In this document: positions 44,919 to 58,800 of the stretch, piece after piece
Numbering within the stretch: the first letter of the stretch is position 1
How the letters are laid out: each line of letters begins with the position of its first letter
Assembly (NCBI GenBank): GCA_021186555.1
Contig: JAJKFL010000237.1
Coordinates: forward strand, 39,767,258 to 39,831,257
Source of the DNA: Reticulitermes speratus
Taxonomy: Eukaryota > Arthropoda > Insecta > Blattodea > Rhinotermitidae
DNA length: 64,000 nt
Reading direction: 5' to 3'
Made by a program: the position numbers and the translations under genes
The notes under the pieces: generated by a model
What the model was told of the DNA's origin: nothing
The model's input: only the letters and a program-made list of their open reading frames with translations
Databases searched by the model: none

Positions 44919-47900
44919 CTGCAACAAGAAAACACATATTAGAATCCCACAGAACCATTGATAAAATATGTGATATTTCTCATGTGTAACAGGTTCAGAA
45001 TGTAACTTGAAAACAGGAGTGCTGCCAGAATTTTAACTACAAATACACATCTTCAATTGTCAATTTTTATTAGCTTTCCAAAATGGAAAACAGGCTTGTA
45101 ATTTCTTCGTTATGAGCCAGGGTCAGTGCTGTCCATGATGTGCTTGTTGTATAGCATGTGACTGGGTGAAGCTCACCTCCAAGGCAGTATTTTCAACTGT
45201 ATTGAGTTTATAGGCACCGGTTTGTCCAACGCAATGTGAAATGACTACAGTACACCACTGCTTGTAAGCGAGCTGAATGGGAGGGCAGCAATCTGGTCAG
45301 TCTCACTGTGTTTAATTTTAGGATTAACTGAAACACTTGTCCACACCCAACTGGATATCACTTGGCTCTCTCTCAAAAAGCAGTATGATGTACTGATACA
45401 GCATTAGCTCCAAACTATTGTTCACAAGGTACTTTGTACAAACCTTCACTAGGGCAATGGCTATTCTAATTAAAGCTCCACTTGGCTGTACTCAGACCAA
45501 CTAGGCAAATGCTAAGACAGTACCTGCACCAGGCTCACTCCCACATCTTCCCAATTTGCCACTCACCAATCATTCAACCACTGATTATATACAGTGAAAG
45601 ATACTGACTATATTGTGGGCAAAGGAGGAGGAGACAGAGAGATGAGAAGGAAAGTGTGGAAGATGAGGATGAGGAGGTGGGAGAAGGAAGAGGAGGAAAC
45701 CTCTCTCTCTCATGTTCCACTATATCAGTGGTGAAGTCAGTCACTTTACTGACAGCTGTGTTATTTATAAACCACAACACTTGAACACAAATGTTCACAA
45801 TATATCTGGATATAACAGATATAAAGTGACGACTCATACTTTGTAGCTAAAACATTGTACCGACCACTATTAACGTAGACATGTAGCTCAGACAAGAGGA
45901 GCACATGCGATTTTGTTGGGAAACATCTCACAAAGTGCAAAAATAATGGAATGGAAAAATTAAAAACACAGTGCTAAGAACATGAGTTATGCAGTATCAA
46001 CAACACAATTCTCTGAGTGAGTTAAAGTGAATATGTGAAAAAATTATCATTTGGAAGACAAAGGATTAGTTAGAGGGATCAAATAAGGGGATGAACAAGA
46101 CTCTAGTTTGAACTTTTTCCATTATCCTAGCTGTTTGAGTGAAAACCACATTATTTTTCCGAATGGGCCTATTTGTGTCTTCACACAGATGTAAGATGAA
46201 ATCATACTCTGTTGGGCTACAGGCAGAGCTGCTGTCCTACTGTGGATACGAAGGATGATATGCAGAACAACGTACCTGAATGGACCAGGGCAGAAAGGTG
46301 TCACTTATGGTAAGATAGGGATGTACGGAGAGTCCGTGTCATACTGCAGGGGAAATGTACATAAATTATGATGACAACAACACCCACCTGTACAGGATTT
46401 GAGTTGACCCATCTTGTCTTACGCACATGAAAATATAAATGCTTGGGGTCTTTGCATGGCATCATGTACGCTGATATTAGGTTCATTACTTCTAGAAGTA
46501 AATCCTTTTTATTGCGTTTATAGGCTGGAAATAAAGACCTTGAGTTGCACTTCACGTACTCTTCAAACTGCTCGAGACCTAAGGCTATCAACCTGAAAAA
46601 GATGTTTAATGCAAACAAAAAATTACAACAAGATATGTGAGACAAAGCAGTAACACTAAGATTCTTTTTCTTGTGGCACAACAACCCAACTCTGACCCAG
46701 GCCGCCTCATTGTTGAGGTTTCGAGATCACACTCGGTGGGACTCCTCTGGATGAGGGATCAGTCCATCACAGGGACCTCTACCTCACAATACACAACACT
46801 CACAACAGACAGACATCCATGCCCCCGGCAGGATTCAAACCCACAATCCCAGCAAGCGAGTGGCCACAGACCTGTGCCTTAGACCTCGTGGCCACCAGGA
46901 TCGGTAGTCACACTAATATATGTTTCAATAAATCAACCAGTGCAGGAAAACAAAATTCTCATCACACAAAAACTGTATCAAGACTGCAGCAAAATGTTCA
47001 TAGAAAACAAAAGATCTAGAAACTCAGCAAGTACTCTTACTTAATACAGATTTATATAGGAAACTTTCAATATCAATTATCAAGTAACTCACAAGTCTTC
47101 AGACGGAAAATAAAACGGCTTGGCAAATCCATCACATCTAAATGGCTGAGGTGGTAAAAGCAATGGGTATAAGAAAACCTCACTCTGACTGACCAACTCT
47201 ATGAACTGTGGCGGAAACCGACAATTGTACACTCGTCTCTTCTTCCTGAGCATCATCCTGGAAAGCAGTCAAGTGCATTCTATCAACTTTCACTTTAACG
47301 CAGTGAATTCGTGACAAAAATTTCATGATTCTACAAACAAACATATGCAAACAAACTGTTGGCAAGATACACAAGACTAAAAAACACAACACAAGAGATT
47401 TTACAGGGACTAGCACAAGGGTTCTGCTAGTCACGTAACAAAATTAATTTACTCTTTTCTTTTTAGTGTTTTGCTTAGTGACAATTGCTAAGATGACATA
47501 GCATCCATGACAGACGAATGAATAAGTAGTGAGCACTGGTGAAGTAACTGACAGGTGAAAACAAAGAAATCGAAGGAAAACCTGTCCCATTGCCAGTTTG
47601 TCAACAACTCACAAACCACTCCTGGGACAGAAACTGGCCCTTCATGGTTGCAGGCCAGCAATCAACTGCCTGAGCCATGGAACAGCCAGTTTATTTACTG
47701 AATCCTGTACCGTGCTTCATGTCAATTTTTTATACTTGGCACACATCATCATCAACAACCAGCCCGTCAAGAGTGGCTGGCCATATTTCTGCAGCCCTGC
47801 TTAGCATTACCTTAATCTTACAATTGCCCTGTAATGTTTCTAGATCCTGCATTCAAACCTCTGGCCTTACGGTTATCATCTCGTATTCAGGAACGTAGTA

Positions 47901-49803
47901 ACAATATCACATTTCCAAAAATGTGTATCCCTTTCTTCATACTGACAAATTATATGCATAAACTTACGCCATATCTATTTCCTTCTGCATAAAGCTGGAA
48001 AAAAGGGAGACAAAAATCACATTACTAAATCAGCAAGCACTTGACATAAAGCAAAGAAATTACAGCAGTACAATTATTTTGGACATTCTCCATCATCTTG
48101 AGTTCTTTCAGACACAATGTTTTGAAAACAGAAGGCTTCCTTATTCACTTCACACCTGATGATGGAAAGAGATGCAGCTTCTGAAACGTTGTGTTTGAAA
48201 TAAACCCACGACAACCGGCACTGTTCTTGTTCATGCCATACACACATATATAGGGTGCGTCAGTGAATCGGGCGATTTTGCAACACTGATTTTTCCGGTT
48301 TGGCAACACCGGGGCGGATGCCGCTATCGCCATGTTGCTGCCAACTGTAAAGCGTTCTAGTTGCAATGGAGCCGTGGACTGGAGCACAACGTGCTTTTGC
48401 TGTGAAAGCGTTTTACAAAAATGGTGACAGTTTTGTGATCGCTCAGCGTATCTGAAATCAGGGGTATCTGAAATCTGAAGTCTTCAAAGCTCCAGCACCC
48501 CACACAGTTCAGGAGTTGAAACATCGAATTCAGCAAGAAGTCAAACAAATTCCTGTGGAGATGCTTCAAAGAGTAATGAGTGACGTTCGCAAGAGACTTA
48601 CCGAGTGCCTAGAGCGGAATGGTGGTCATCTGAATGATGTTATTTTCGGAAAGTAGGGCTTTTGTTTTCAATGTGTTAAATTGTTAAATGTGTTAACTGA
48701 AATTGAAAAAATGTAAATGCTTTTATATATACATTGTGTTCATATGTGTTAAAACTAAATAAATGAAAGCATTTACTGTTCATGACGTTTTTAAAATCGC
48801 CCGATTCACTGACGCACCCTGTACAAGGGAGTACAGTGACAGATCCACTCATTCTTAAACTGCAGATGGAGGTGAGCAGATGATGGACAATATCCATAAC
48901 AACGCTCACATTTACTGTAACACAGTCACCATCAGCAACGTTCAGTGTTAAATACATACTTCACAGTTAACTGATCTGAGGGTCTCACAACTACAGTTAC
49001 TATGGTTACATCCCCCAGTAAGCCAGAAGTAAATTTCTTCACTGTTAAAGGTTTCCTCACTTGTAATTCTGAATTTCTCATTACATCACAATTACTAACA
49101 CAATCTCTCACTTTCACTCACCTGATGATTTCAGACGATACTGGCGAAGATGGATCTAACTTTCTCTCCCATGCTTCTATCAGCGTGAGTGCCGCGGGTA
49201 AATTTGCAGCGTTAAAGGCTGAATTTGACTTTGAACCAGCAAGATATTTGAGGCTCACCCCTGACAGACACAAATCTACTTCTTAAAGAACACCCAGCAA
49301 TTAAGCACTTTAAGAGAATGTAGCAACAGCATCAGCATTGCAGATGTGATGCCAAGCTGTTTAGTACAATGGCAACATTTTGTAGTATCTGCTGCCTCCA
49401 GCTTCAGAGTACAAGATGGAGGCAGCAGATACCTACAAAATGTTGGCTACATGATGTCATATCCTAGAACAGGGGTCGGCAAACTACGGCCCGCCGCCTC
49501 TTTTTGTACGGCCCGCGAGCTAAGAATGGATTTTACATTTTCAAATTCTTTAAAATTTCAAAGTACGCGCTATAACGGAACCGTATGTGGTGCTCGTATA
49601 GCTTCGCATTCGCACGCTGCTTGGTGGCCTCTGCTGTGACACCACACAGTTATAATTCGGCAGCGTTTCCAGTGAACATTTGCAATCAATTGTGATGATA
49701 GGGAGTACTAACTTTGAACCCCAATTTGGTGAAATGTTATCTCAAAAAAAGCAATTCCATTCTTCTCATTAGTAGAGCTGTATTTCAAACAATTGTAGTC
49801 TAC

Positions 49804-49843
<40 letters not shown>

Positions 49844-52800
49844 GTTACATTTTGTTCAATACATTTGTGAAAACTTGTTTTTCTTTCTTGTTATTTAAGT
49901 AGGCCTACCTTCATAAATATCCTCGAGTTTGCCTCTTGGCCCACAGAGCCTAAAATATTTACTATTTGGCCCTTTACAAAAAATGTTTGCCGACCCCTGG
50001 CCTAGAAGACTGGAATGGTGTCTGCATGATTGCATTTATACAGCTCATAACAGCAATGAATAAGAACACCATTAAAACATCCACACTAAAATACTGTATA
50101 TATGAACTACAAGTCCACATTCAGCCACCTACACTACAAAAAACAGTTCTTATATCCATTTATTCATTATTCCAGTGAAATGCCCTGACAATTCATTCCC
50201 ACCTCTCTACATGTCAATGGTCATACCAAATTAAAAGGAGTATTGCACACAAGCCTGCCAAGGGAAAAAAAACCTGCTCACAAATTGCTTACAAACCATT
50301 AACTTCAGCTACAGGAACAGACAGTGCTTAAATTTTTGATTATGATACCAACACAACTGTAATTATCATCCAAAGCATTTTATCTTCAATTATTTAAGTT
50401 TTAAATTTTACTTCATTTCAAATTAAGTTATAGACCAACTGATGCACACTAAAACCACTTTTTTAAGTAGCTTTATTATTAAAATTGTACCCCTACACGT
50501 GTTTCGATCCTAGGATCATCGTCAGGGGGGTTTTTTGCTAAAAGCTACAGTCACTTCAACACATGATTTTAAATATTCTATCGGCACTTTAAAACTTAAA
50601 TATTATAAGTTAAAATCTTGTTAAAATAAGTTTTTTACAAGATTTTAAGTTATAATATATAAGTTTTAAAGTGCCGATAGAATATTTAAAATCATGTGTT
50701 TGAAGTGACTGTAGCTTTTAGCAAAAAACCCCCTGACGATGATCCTAGGATTGAAACACGTGTAGGGGTACAATTTTAACAATTTTAATAATAAAGCTAC
50801 TTAAAAAAGTGGTTTTAGTGTGCATCAGTTGGTCTATAACTTAATTTAATATGACGAAGATGCACGGTGTGAACAGTGTGAAATTTACTTCATTTCATTT
50901 ACCTAACCATCTTTGCTGTTTTAATTTATAAAATAAAAAGCATCTAGCAATAATGTAAATAAAAATTTTAATTCTATGGCAATACTCTCACCAAGCATAA
51001 CGTAGTAACCCAAAGCAGATGACGACTGCCGAAACGCATCACTGTAATTATTACGGCCATTTACGTTACTTAAACGAGTCTGTCAGTATGCATACCATGC
51101 AGTACCGAATAACTGGATGATTGGTGAATGACATGCAAAGGATGTGGAAGGAACTGGTCAGTGGCCTAATTTAAGATGCTACACTGGCAGCTGCCTGAAG
51201 GCACAGAGGACATTCACAAACAAGACAGGCAATGTACATATAACGTAACATTCAGGCGCATTTGTATAACCATTGTGTATGTCTGTAGACTTAACTATCT
51301 GGCATGCAAAGCGCACACGCCGTATTGTCATCCCTGGCCTGTCTGGCTGTACCATATTCCTCCACATTATCTCATAAATGGCACAATTTTCAGAAAAAAG
51401 TTATTGAATATAAAATGTGTGTTTTGGATTTTCTCTACAACTTTTGTCCGAAAAACTTCTCATTCTAACAAGAATTGAGTGAGATATTATCATAAATGTA
51501 CGTAGGTATTCATGTAAAGTACCTGTTATTCTAGTCAGACTTTAATCAAACTTGCATTTTCTTGACAGATTTTCAAAAAACCCTGAAATATCAAACGTCA
51601 TGAAAATCCATCCAGTGGGAGCTGAGTTGTTTGATGCAGACAGACGGACATTACGAAGCTAACGGTTGCTTTTCACAATTTTGCAAATGTGCCTAAAAAC
51701 CTGTCAGGTTAGCTAGTCTCTGAGTTGAGACATGAACCATGGCCCTCTGCAACATGAAGCATAAGCAATTACCAACTCTACCACAATGTTTTGAGACAGA
51801 AAGACATTGAAAGTTACAAGATCCCTCATAGTACATGTCATACAGAGCATCTGTGGATGTTGAGTGGATGCAGGACAGTGGCCAGCAGTGGGTCTTCATG
51901 AATACAGTAATGGAAATTTCAGTTTCATAGAAGGAAGGTAACTTCTTGAGCAATCTATAACAGTATCAGCTTCGCAGAGAAGGCCTCTGCTTAATGCAGT
52001 TATGTACAGAATATGATCTGGTAAATAAATTTTCTGTAACTTAAGCATTCACTGTGCAGTTGCCAGAGAACTTTATTTATTCTATGCCATTAGGTACTGT
52101 TTGTAAGATTAACTAAGCAGTTAAACTGGAATACTGAACAACTTACAATTATACCATGGCACTCTGCAGCGCAGTGGGATAGCTGAGGGTGCGCGTACGT
52201 CTGCAAGAAGTGCTGCGTTGTCAGCTGGACATGCTTCCTTAACTGCTGATCCAGCAAAAGTCTCTGTTCTGCCGACAACGACAATATTTCTTCCTCAGCA
52301 CTGCAATCTGATTTTTCCATCGCCATATTAACTTCCATCACTGGGACTGGATCCTGGACATGTATAGTAGGCACATAATCAATTTTAAGATTATGCCACG
52401 AGTTTTGAGGTTTTCACAGCAGCACTGTTGAGAATTCAGGTCTGCTGGGATGTGATATATCAGTGAGTGGTTTCAGACATTTTGAAGGAATGTAATGTTT
52501 TCATCTTCAATGGTCAAGCTGTCTAAGAAGACAGTGTTACATACCAGAAGACCTCAGTCTTCAACATACTGCCTCCATGTTCTTATATTAAGATTTCCAC
52601 AGCCTGTGTCTAAACATGTGACTTCAGTTTTCAGGGTTCAGTTGTGTTTTATGTTAAAGTGTGTTGAAGTAACTGAAAATTCTAACAGGACCAAACATGG
52701 CACTGAATTTGACAGAACAGAAGCCCCAGCAAATGTCGAAAATCACTGTCCCAATACCACGCGGAAAGCCACTGGAATAGCCAAACAGCCCCTGAAGTTA

Positions 52801-55800
52801 TAATGTTGCACTTTCCATTTATATAGTTCCAATATTCATTGTTTAACCAACATACTACACAGTATCTAGTAACAAGTACATCTTTTACTCCAAAATGTTT
52901 GATTCCTTGATAACGGTTCTAAAAAAACCGAAACATGTCGGAGTAAAGGTGTAAAATGAACCATCAGGTACTTGTTGTCTGATATGGTCTTTTACGTTGG
53001 TTAAACAATGAACATAGCCCCTTAACTCTTGAAATGTGATGACAAACACAAACTGCGTGAAGTCTGGCCTTGTCTCTTTTCCTTCAAAGTTTATTTTAAA
53101 CCGGTACCTCCTCCAATGCTCACACCCCATCCTTACTAATAACTGCAAAACTTGTATATGTGGGTGCATCTTCCCTCTGCCTCAATCACACTGAAGACGG
53201 TGACTGTAATGTTTGCTGAAACGTTGGAAGACCTCCAAAACATGATGGGGATAAACCACAAGAACTTAAGTTGCACTCCTGTCTTTATCGTTAGGGTAGA
53301 AGTTACAAGAAAAGGTGACAGATATAAACATTATGAACTTCTGGCACGTGACACCGTGTAATTTGGTAGTAAGGTTACAGAGGACCCTCCTGCCTATATC
53401 TTCAGAGTGGAAGGTAAAGGGTAGAGCTGTCCATGTCCATGCCATGATACCACAAAGGGCAAGCCGAGGTACAGATCCACTCATTCTTAATGTCGGCACT
53501 AGATATCTGGAGGGAAGTTCAGTGGGCTGGAGATAGCCTTAACATTCACCTAAGGGAAGAAGATCAAACCGTAGATGAGAAATGTGGCACATAGGATATG
53601 ATCGACAGACCCAGAACAAAAGTGTTACTGTGACGGACAGAGAGAAGGGTCATTGTCAGATGACAAGATAACAATCCATGAGATGTTTTTATGTGCTATT
53701 TGTTATATGTTTCATCCCTATTGTATAAGATAGAACATTTCTATCTCTGCCAAGAGAATGGCCTTTCCAGTCCAACCTAAGCTGCCATGAAAACTCTTAC
53801 AGAAATAATTTGGAATCGATCTTCTAATGCTAGCTTGTGCTGACAGAAGTGACTTTATACACTTAGGCTTCATGGTTTGGTCTAAATAGAACAAAAATCA
53901 GCCATCTATTTTAGCCTAAATGCTGCAGTCATATTAGTACAAAACTGTAACTATATTACAACTAAAAAATATTATGAAATTCATACAATTTTCAAAGGTA
54001 AGTTGAATTACAAGCAACAACAGGTTTCCCAGAGGTTTGGAACAGCAATTTGTCACACCCAACTCAGTAGGTGCCCCTCCTCCCATCCCTGACACCTGCA
54101 GACAGAAACAGACCAGGTTTCCACAACATTGTGTTGTTTTTATAATACCAGATGACGGACAAAATCCTGAAACCAAGTAATCCTATCTAAAGATATTACA
54201 CATTGAGAGCATACAAATAGCAGAAAGTTACAGTCGTGTTTAAGACGGACCTCAACCAGCACAGGCTCCTCCTGTTCTGGTGGCAGGGGACATTCCTGCT
54301 GCTGGGTCCTGATATCTTCATCATCGCTTGACAACATATCTGTACAATCTAACAATTCGGCCACCAGCAGGTTTAGCTCCTTCCTGGACACCTTCACAGC
54401 TCTGTCAACACGGAGCTCCTCCTTGTCAACTGCAATCACCACACACGTTACACATGGTTTATATAAAAATGCTGTCAGTGCCTCATACAGTACACCACGT
54501 TTTGCAACAGAAGTTACTGTATTTCATGCATAATAAAATGTTACAAGTGATAAGTGGCGCCCTATAACTAGCAAGGCATTTTTGCAGATTTAACAATTCC
54601 CACAGTCTATGTGTATACACGATTTCTGCCTTGAGGGTTTCACCGTACCATCAAACACACTTTCTTAGAGATGTGTGTTGTGTATTTCTATGTTGTAGTT
54701 CTTATGGAAGAGACAACTATGGTCACTGGAAGGACACAATGGTGGCTCACAAACTGAATGAACTAGAACTAAATGTTACACACAGGATGCCACCAATATA
54801 TGTCACAGTTCTGCACCAGAAAAGCGGAACATATTGACATGATATGCGGGAATTTTTACCTATAAGAATGTAATAAACGTATTTCATGATAAAATTGACA
54901 GTGCCTATATAAATCACTAGTTCCACAGCACGCTACATGCAACAAACTGGGGGAACAAGAATCAGGGAGATGCTGGGAATAGATATAACGACAGTACATG
55001 CACAAAATACAAATTTGCTCTTTCTAAACTATACTGATGATGCGATGACAATAGGCACAAGGAATTTTTACATATGGTTTCTGAATAAGTTAACAATAGA
55101 AGTGCAGGATAAGAGGAGTCATATTTTGTGGACCACCTGTAATTACTTTGTTCATAATTTCCAGATTTTTACTTCTAATCAGGAAGAATACGAACATACT
55201 TAAAGTATTATCATAATAGCAAAATTACTCATGATAAATGAATGCATATGCTAGGTTCAAAAACCTGTGATTTGTTGACATGATATCGTTCTTTCTTGGG
55301 TCCAGTGAATTTCCTTCGTGACGCCTCACACCCGCTGATCGCTGCCTTGTGTTTCCGCCATAGTCGAACGTTGCTTTCATCAACTCCAAAAATTGCAGTG
55401 GCTTTGCGGTTTCCATTCTCCTCTGCGCACCGAATAACTTCACGTTTAAACTTTGCCGTATATGACAGTCGTTTAGATTTCAGGCGTCCCTCTTCCATAA
55501 CTACGGTACACGACAAATTGGAACAAGCACCTCCCACGTTTCAACAACTAAGGCTCAGCTGGCTTCAGACGAGATTGCGCACGTCTGTTGAGAAAGGCCC
55601 CGCCTCTATCGGTATGACTCATCGGCCACAGGCGTAACGTCGGATTTTAACGCATTGGTAACATCCAATATTATTCAATCAGTCGCCCCGTGGGCAAGGG
55701 GTGGTTGAAGGAAAGGTGCGGATTAGAATCGCGAACTAACTTTTTTTTTCCGTTTAAGAAATCGCCAAAAACTGAGTGTGGATTAGATTCGGATGCGGAT

Positions 55801-58800
55801 TAGATTCGAGAATATACGGTAAGTTGCTATACTTGTCCACGCTGTACCCACAGCTCCTCCTTCCCCACCACTAACCCTTCAAGAACCCAAGTACTGATGT
55901 AAACAACCTCTAATGCCAATGAGCGTCAGTCCCTGTTCTGACCGGTCACAATTGCACGTTATGATCCACCACCGACAGAATAGCAGTAAATTCTCACCTG
56001 TTTCTTTTTCTTCGTCCGCTAACACATTGTACTCAGGATCTGCCTCATCGTCATCTAATGTATCATTAACATCTGTAGCTGGAAACACAAAGACACCAGG
56101 TGATACAGTTTTCAGCCTTCACAGCAGTTATCAAGGTTTTGGAGGAACAAACTGCGTCCATCTTCAGTAACTAAGTGGCCCTTAAGAGAGAAACAGTTGA
56201 TTCCGCAGAAATGTCAGTACATATCTACCAGACTACATGGTGTGTCATATCACAGAAGACCATAATGGTGTCTCATATCACAAAAGGCCTTAAATGTATT
56301 ATGATATACATCATTTTAATCATCTGAACTGACTGACTATAAATACACTGTTGGTAGTAATTAGTGTCAAACTATTAATTTCAGCGTGAACCACTTGTTT
56401 CTAGGACTCTGTCCATCGTCTTTATTGTGAATAAAATATAAAATGTAAAATATAAAATATATCAAATCTACACCATGATTAGTGGCCCCTGTCACCACGG
56501 CATGGCGCGTCCTCGGGTTGCGGATGGAGGAACGGCCTCTGAATATGGAGGGTAGCTGCGAATATGCAGTCGTGGACAGCCGACAAGGGGTGGTCCTCTA
56601 GCTTGGGGGTTGGGCGAGGTGCTAACAACTCCTCATCGTAAAAAATTACCATGTTACGAAACACTGTACAGAGCCTCGGACCTGGACTGTGATAGGGACA
56701 GGTGGCGAGCTCTTGTGAGTGCGGTAATGAACCTGCAGGTTCCATAAAACGCGGGGAATTTCTTGACTAGCTGACGACCTGTTAGCTTCTCAAGAAGGAC
56801 TCTGCTCCATGGAGTTAGTTAGTTAGTTATAAAATCTACGTTTCGGAAGATGGCTCTTCTTCCGTCTTCAGCCTGAAGACGGAAGAAGAGCCATCTTCCG
56901 AAACGTAGATTTTATATATTTTATATTTTACATTTTATTCACAATAAAGGCGATGGACAAAGTCCAAGAAACAAGCGGTTCACAATGTCATATACCATCG
57001 TCAAAACCTTTTAGAATTCTACTAATTTCAGTCTTCACATTAACCTTGAATATACTGAAGTTATACGTTCTTCAAATGTCTGAATTCTTGCATTGTTCAC
57101 AGAACGTAATTCGAGAGATCAACAAGAAATGTAATGGTGGCTTACGTAGACACATGCACGAAAACCTGAAATACCGCTCTCAATATTTGTTACAGCAGCA
57201 ACAAAAACAAACAACTAGTCTGCTGGATGTAACAATGCTTCAAAGATGTGGGAGTCAAGAGTTTAAGGAGGACACACAGACAAAATACATTCTCATCATT
57301 ATACCAACAGTTTCAGAAAATTACAGAAACTTGTATCTTCATATATGTATTTAACAACAGTATAACAATATTCAGGCTGTGTGGTTACCAGTCTCCCATC
57401 CATTGTTCAATTCAAACAGTCACATACATTTATGGAAACGGAATACATCATCTCCTGAAATTTGAGTTTCTGATGTGCCCCTTCTCCTTTATAATTTACC
57501 GTAACAGCATGACTTAGTTACAATAATCACACACACCAGTAACAAAGGTGGTCTTCTTGCATGCGATGCCATATGGTTTGATAGATATGTACCAACACTA
57601 CAGACGAATCCACGAGGTTTTCATGGTAAATTGTAGTTTTGGTACCTGTCCAACCAACCTACATGTCACATCCCAGCCACGAGAACCTAAAACCTCCTTA
57701 GTGAGCAATGTTAGGCCACCCCCCCCCCCCCCCAATACCAAATTTCCTATTTACCTCTTTTCCTTTACAGTAAGTCACAAAAATCGTATTCAGTTACACA
57801 TTTGTCCCTTGTCCCTTAAAATGCAAGGCAGTACAATTAATTGAGAACTAATTGGTTTCTGGACTTTGTCCATCGTCCGGAAATCTAAAATCACGACGTT
57901 TCAGAAGCTGGATCTGCTTCCGTCCTCAGGTGAAGGGTGATTTTAGATTTCCGGACGATGGACAAAGTCCAGAAACCAATTAGTTCTCAATGTTACATAC
58001 CATCGTCAGAACCTTTTAGAATTTATCAGTACAATTAAATTTCAAAAATTGCTGTAAACTTAACCAACTGCATCAGAGTGAAGAAAGTGAAGAAACTCAC
58101 TTAATGGTTCTGTAAAATCCTTCAAGAAATCCTTCCAGTCCTCATCATCGCATTCAGAATCGTACATGTCTGTCGTAATGTCTGGAGGAACAAAAGCATT
58201 CTCAATTGTTTCCAGTGGCGTATCACTCAGAGATAATTTTGATCGCGTTCTCTGACCAATACTCTCCTATAATACAAAAAAATACAGTGTTCTTCATGTG
58301 ATGTTTGGGCACCTCTACAGAATAACTAATACGGTAAACATCTCACAAATGATAAGAAAGTAGAGTCGGTAAGACTGTTTGTTAAAGCATCTGGCAACTA
58401 CAGAAATATCAGAATGTTTTGTGGATGTGTAACAGAAACAGAAGACTGGCTCTGGTTAATCCCAAATAACAGCAGCATCTAACCCTGCACCAATTCCAAG
58501 CACAGCGTGTGTGTCTCAATGCGAACAAACCTGAGGAATCTTGAAGAGACCATCGTCAGACCAGGACGTCTGTGTGGCGGTATCATGGCTCGACTTCAAT
58601 TTCACTGCATGGGAATGGGTGGCAATGGGAGGCTGTACATCCACAGCACTCGTCTGAGAGTTGGTATCTTTCTCTTCTTCACTCTGTAGCATAACGAACA
58701 AACGTTGCTTATCACATAACGGCCACAACAACTGCACAACATTAAACTTCCTCCACCTAGTCATTTGCAATTTAATTTCCAACGTTAAATAAATACTATG

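Larger units (their letters stand above)
50421..50883. mobile_element. Palindromic element with two facing hammerhead-like motifs, 14 bp target duplication
   Basis: Exact direct repeats TTTACTTCATTTCA lie at 50407-50420 and 50884-50897. Arms of about 200 bp face each other around 50635 and contain GACCAACTGATGCACACTAA. Right tail GATGCACGGTGTGAACAGTG as in the COQ4-intron copies. GON4L intron. Confidence 0.88.

Noticed and set aside
52885..53169. Minus-strand frame reading [20 protein letters not shown]
   Set aside because: Looks protein-like, but half of it lies in an inverted repeat shared with 52815-52890 and next to a hammerhead-like core. No splice sites place it in GON4L. Left as repeat sequence.
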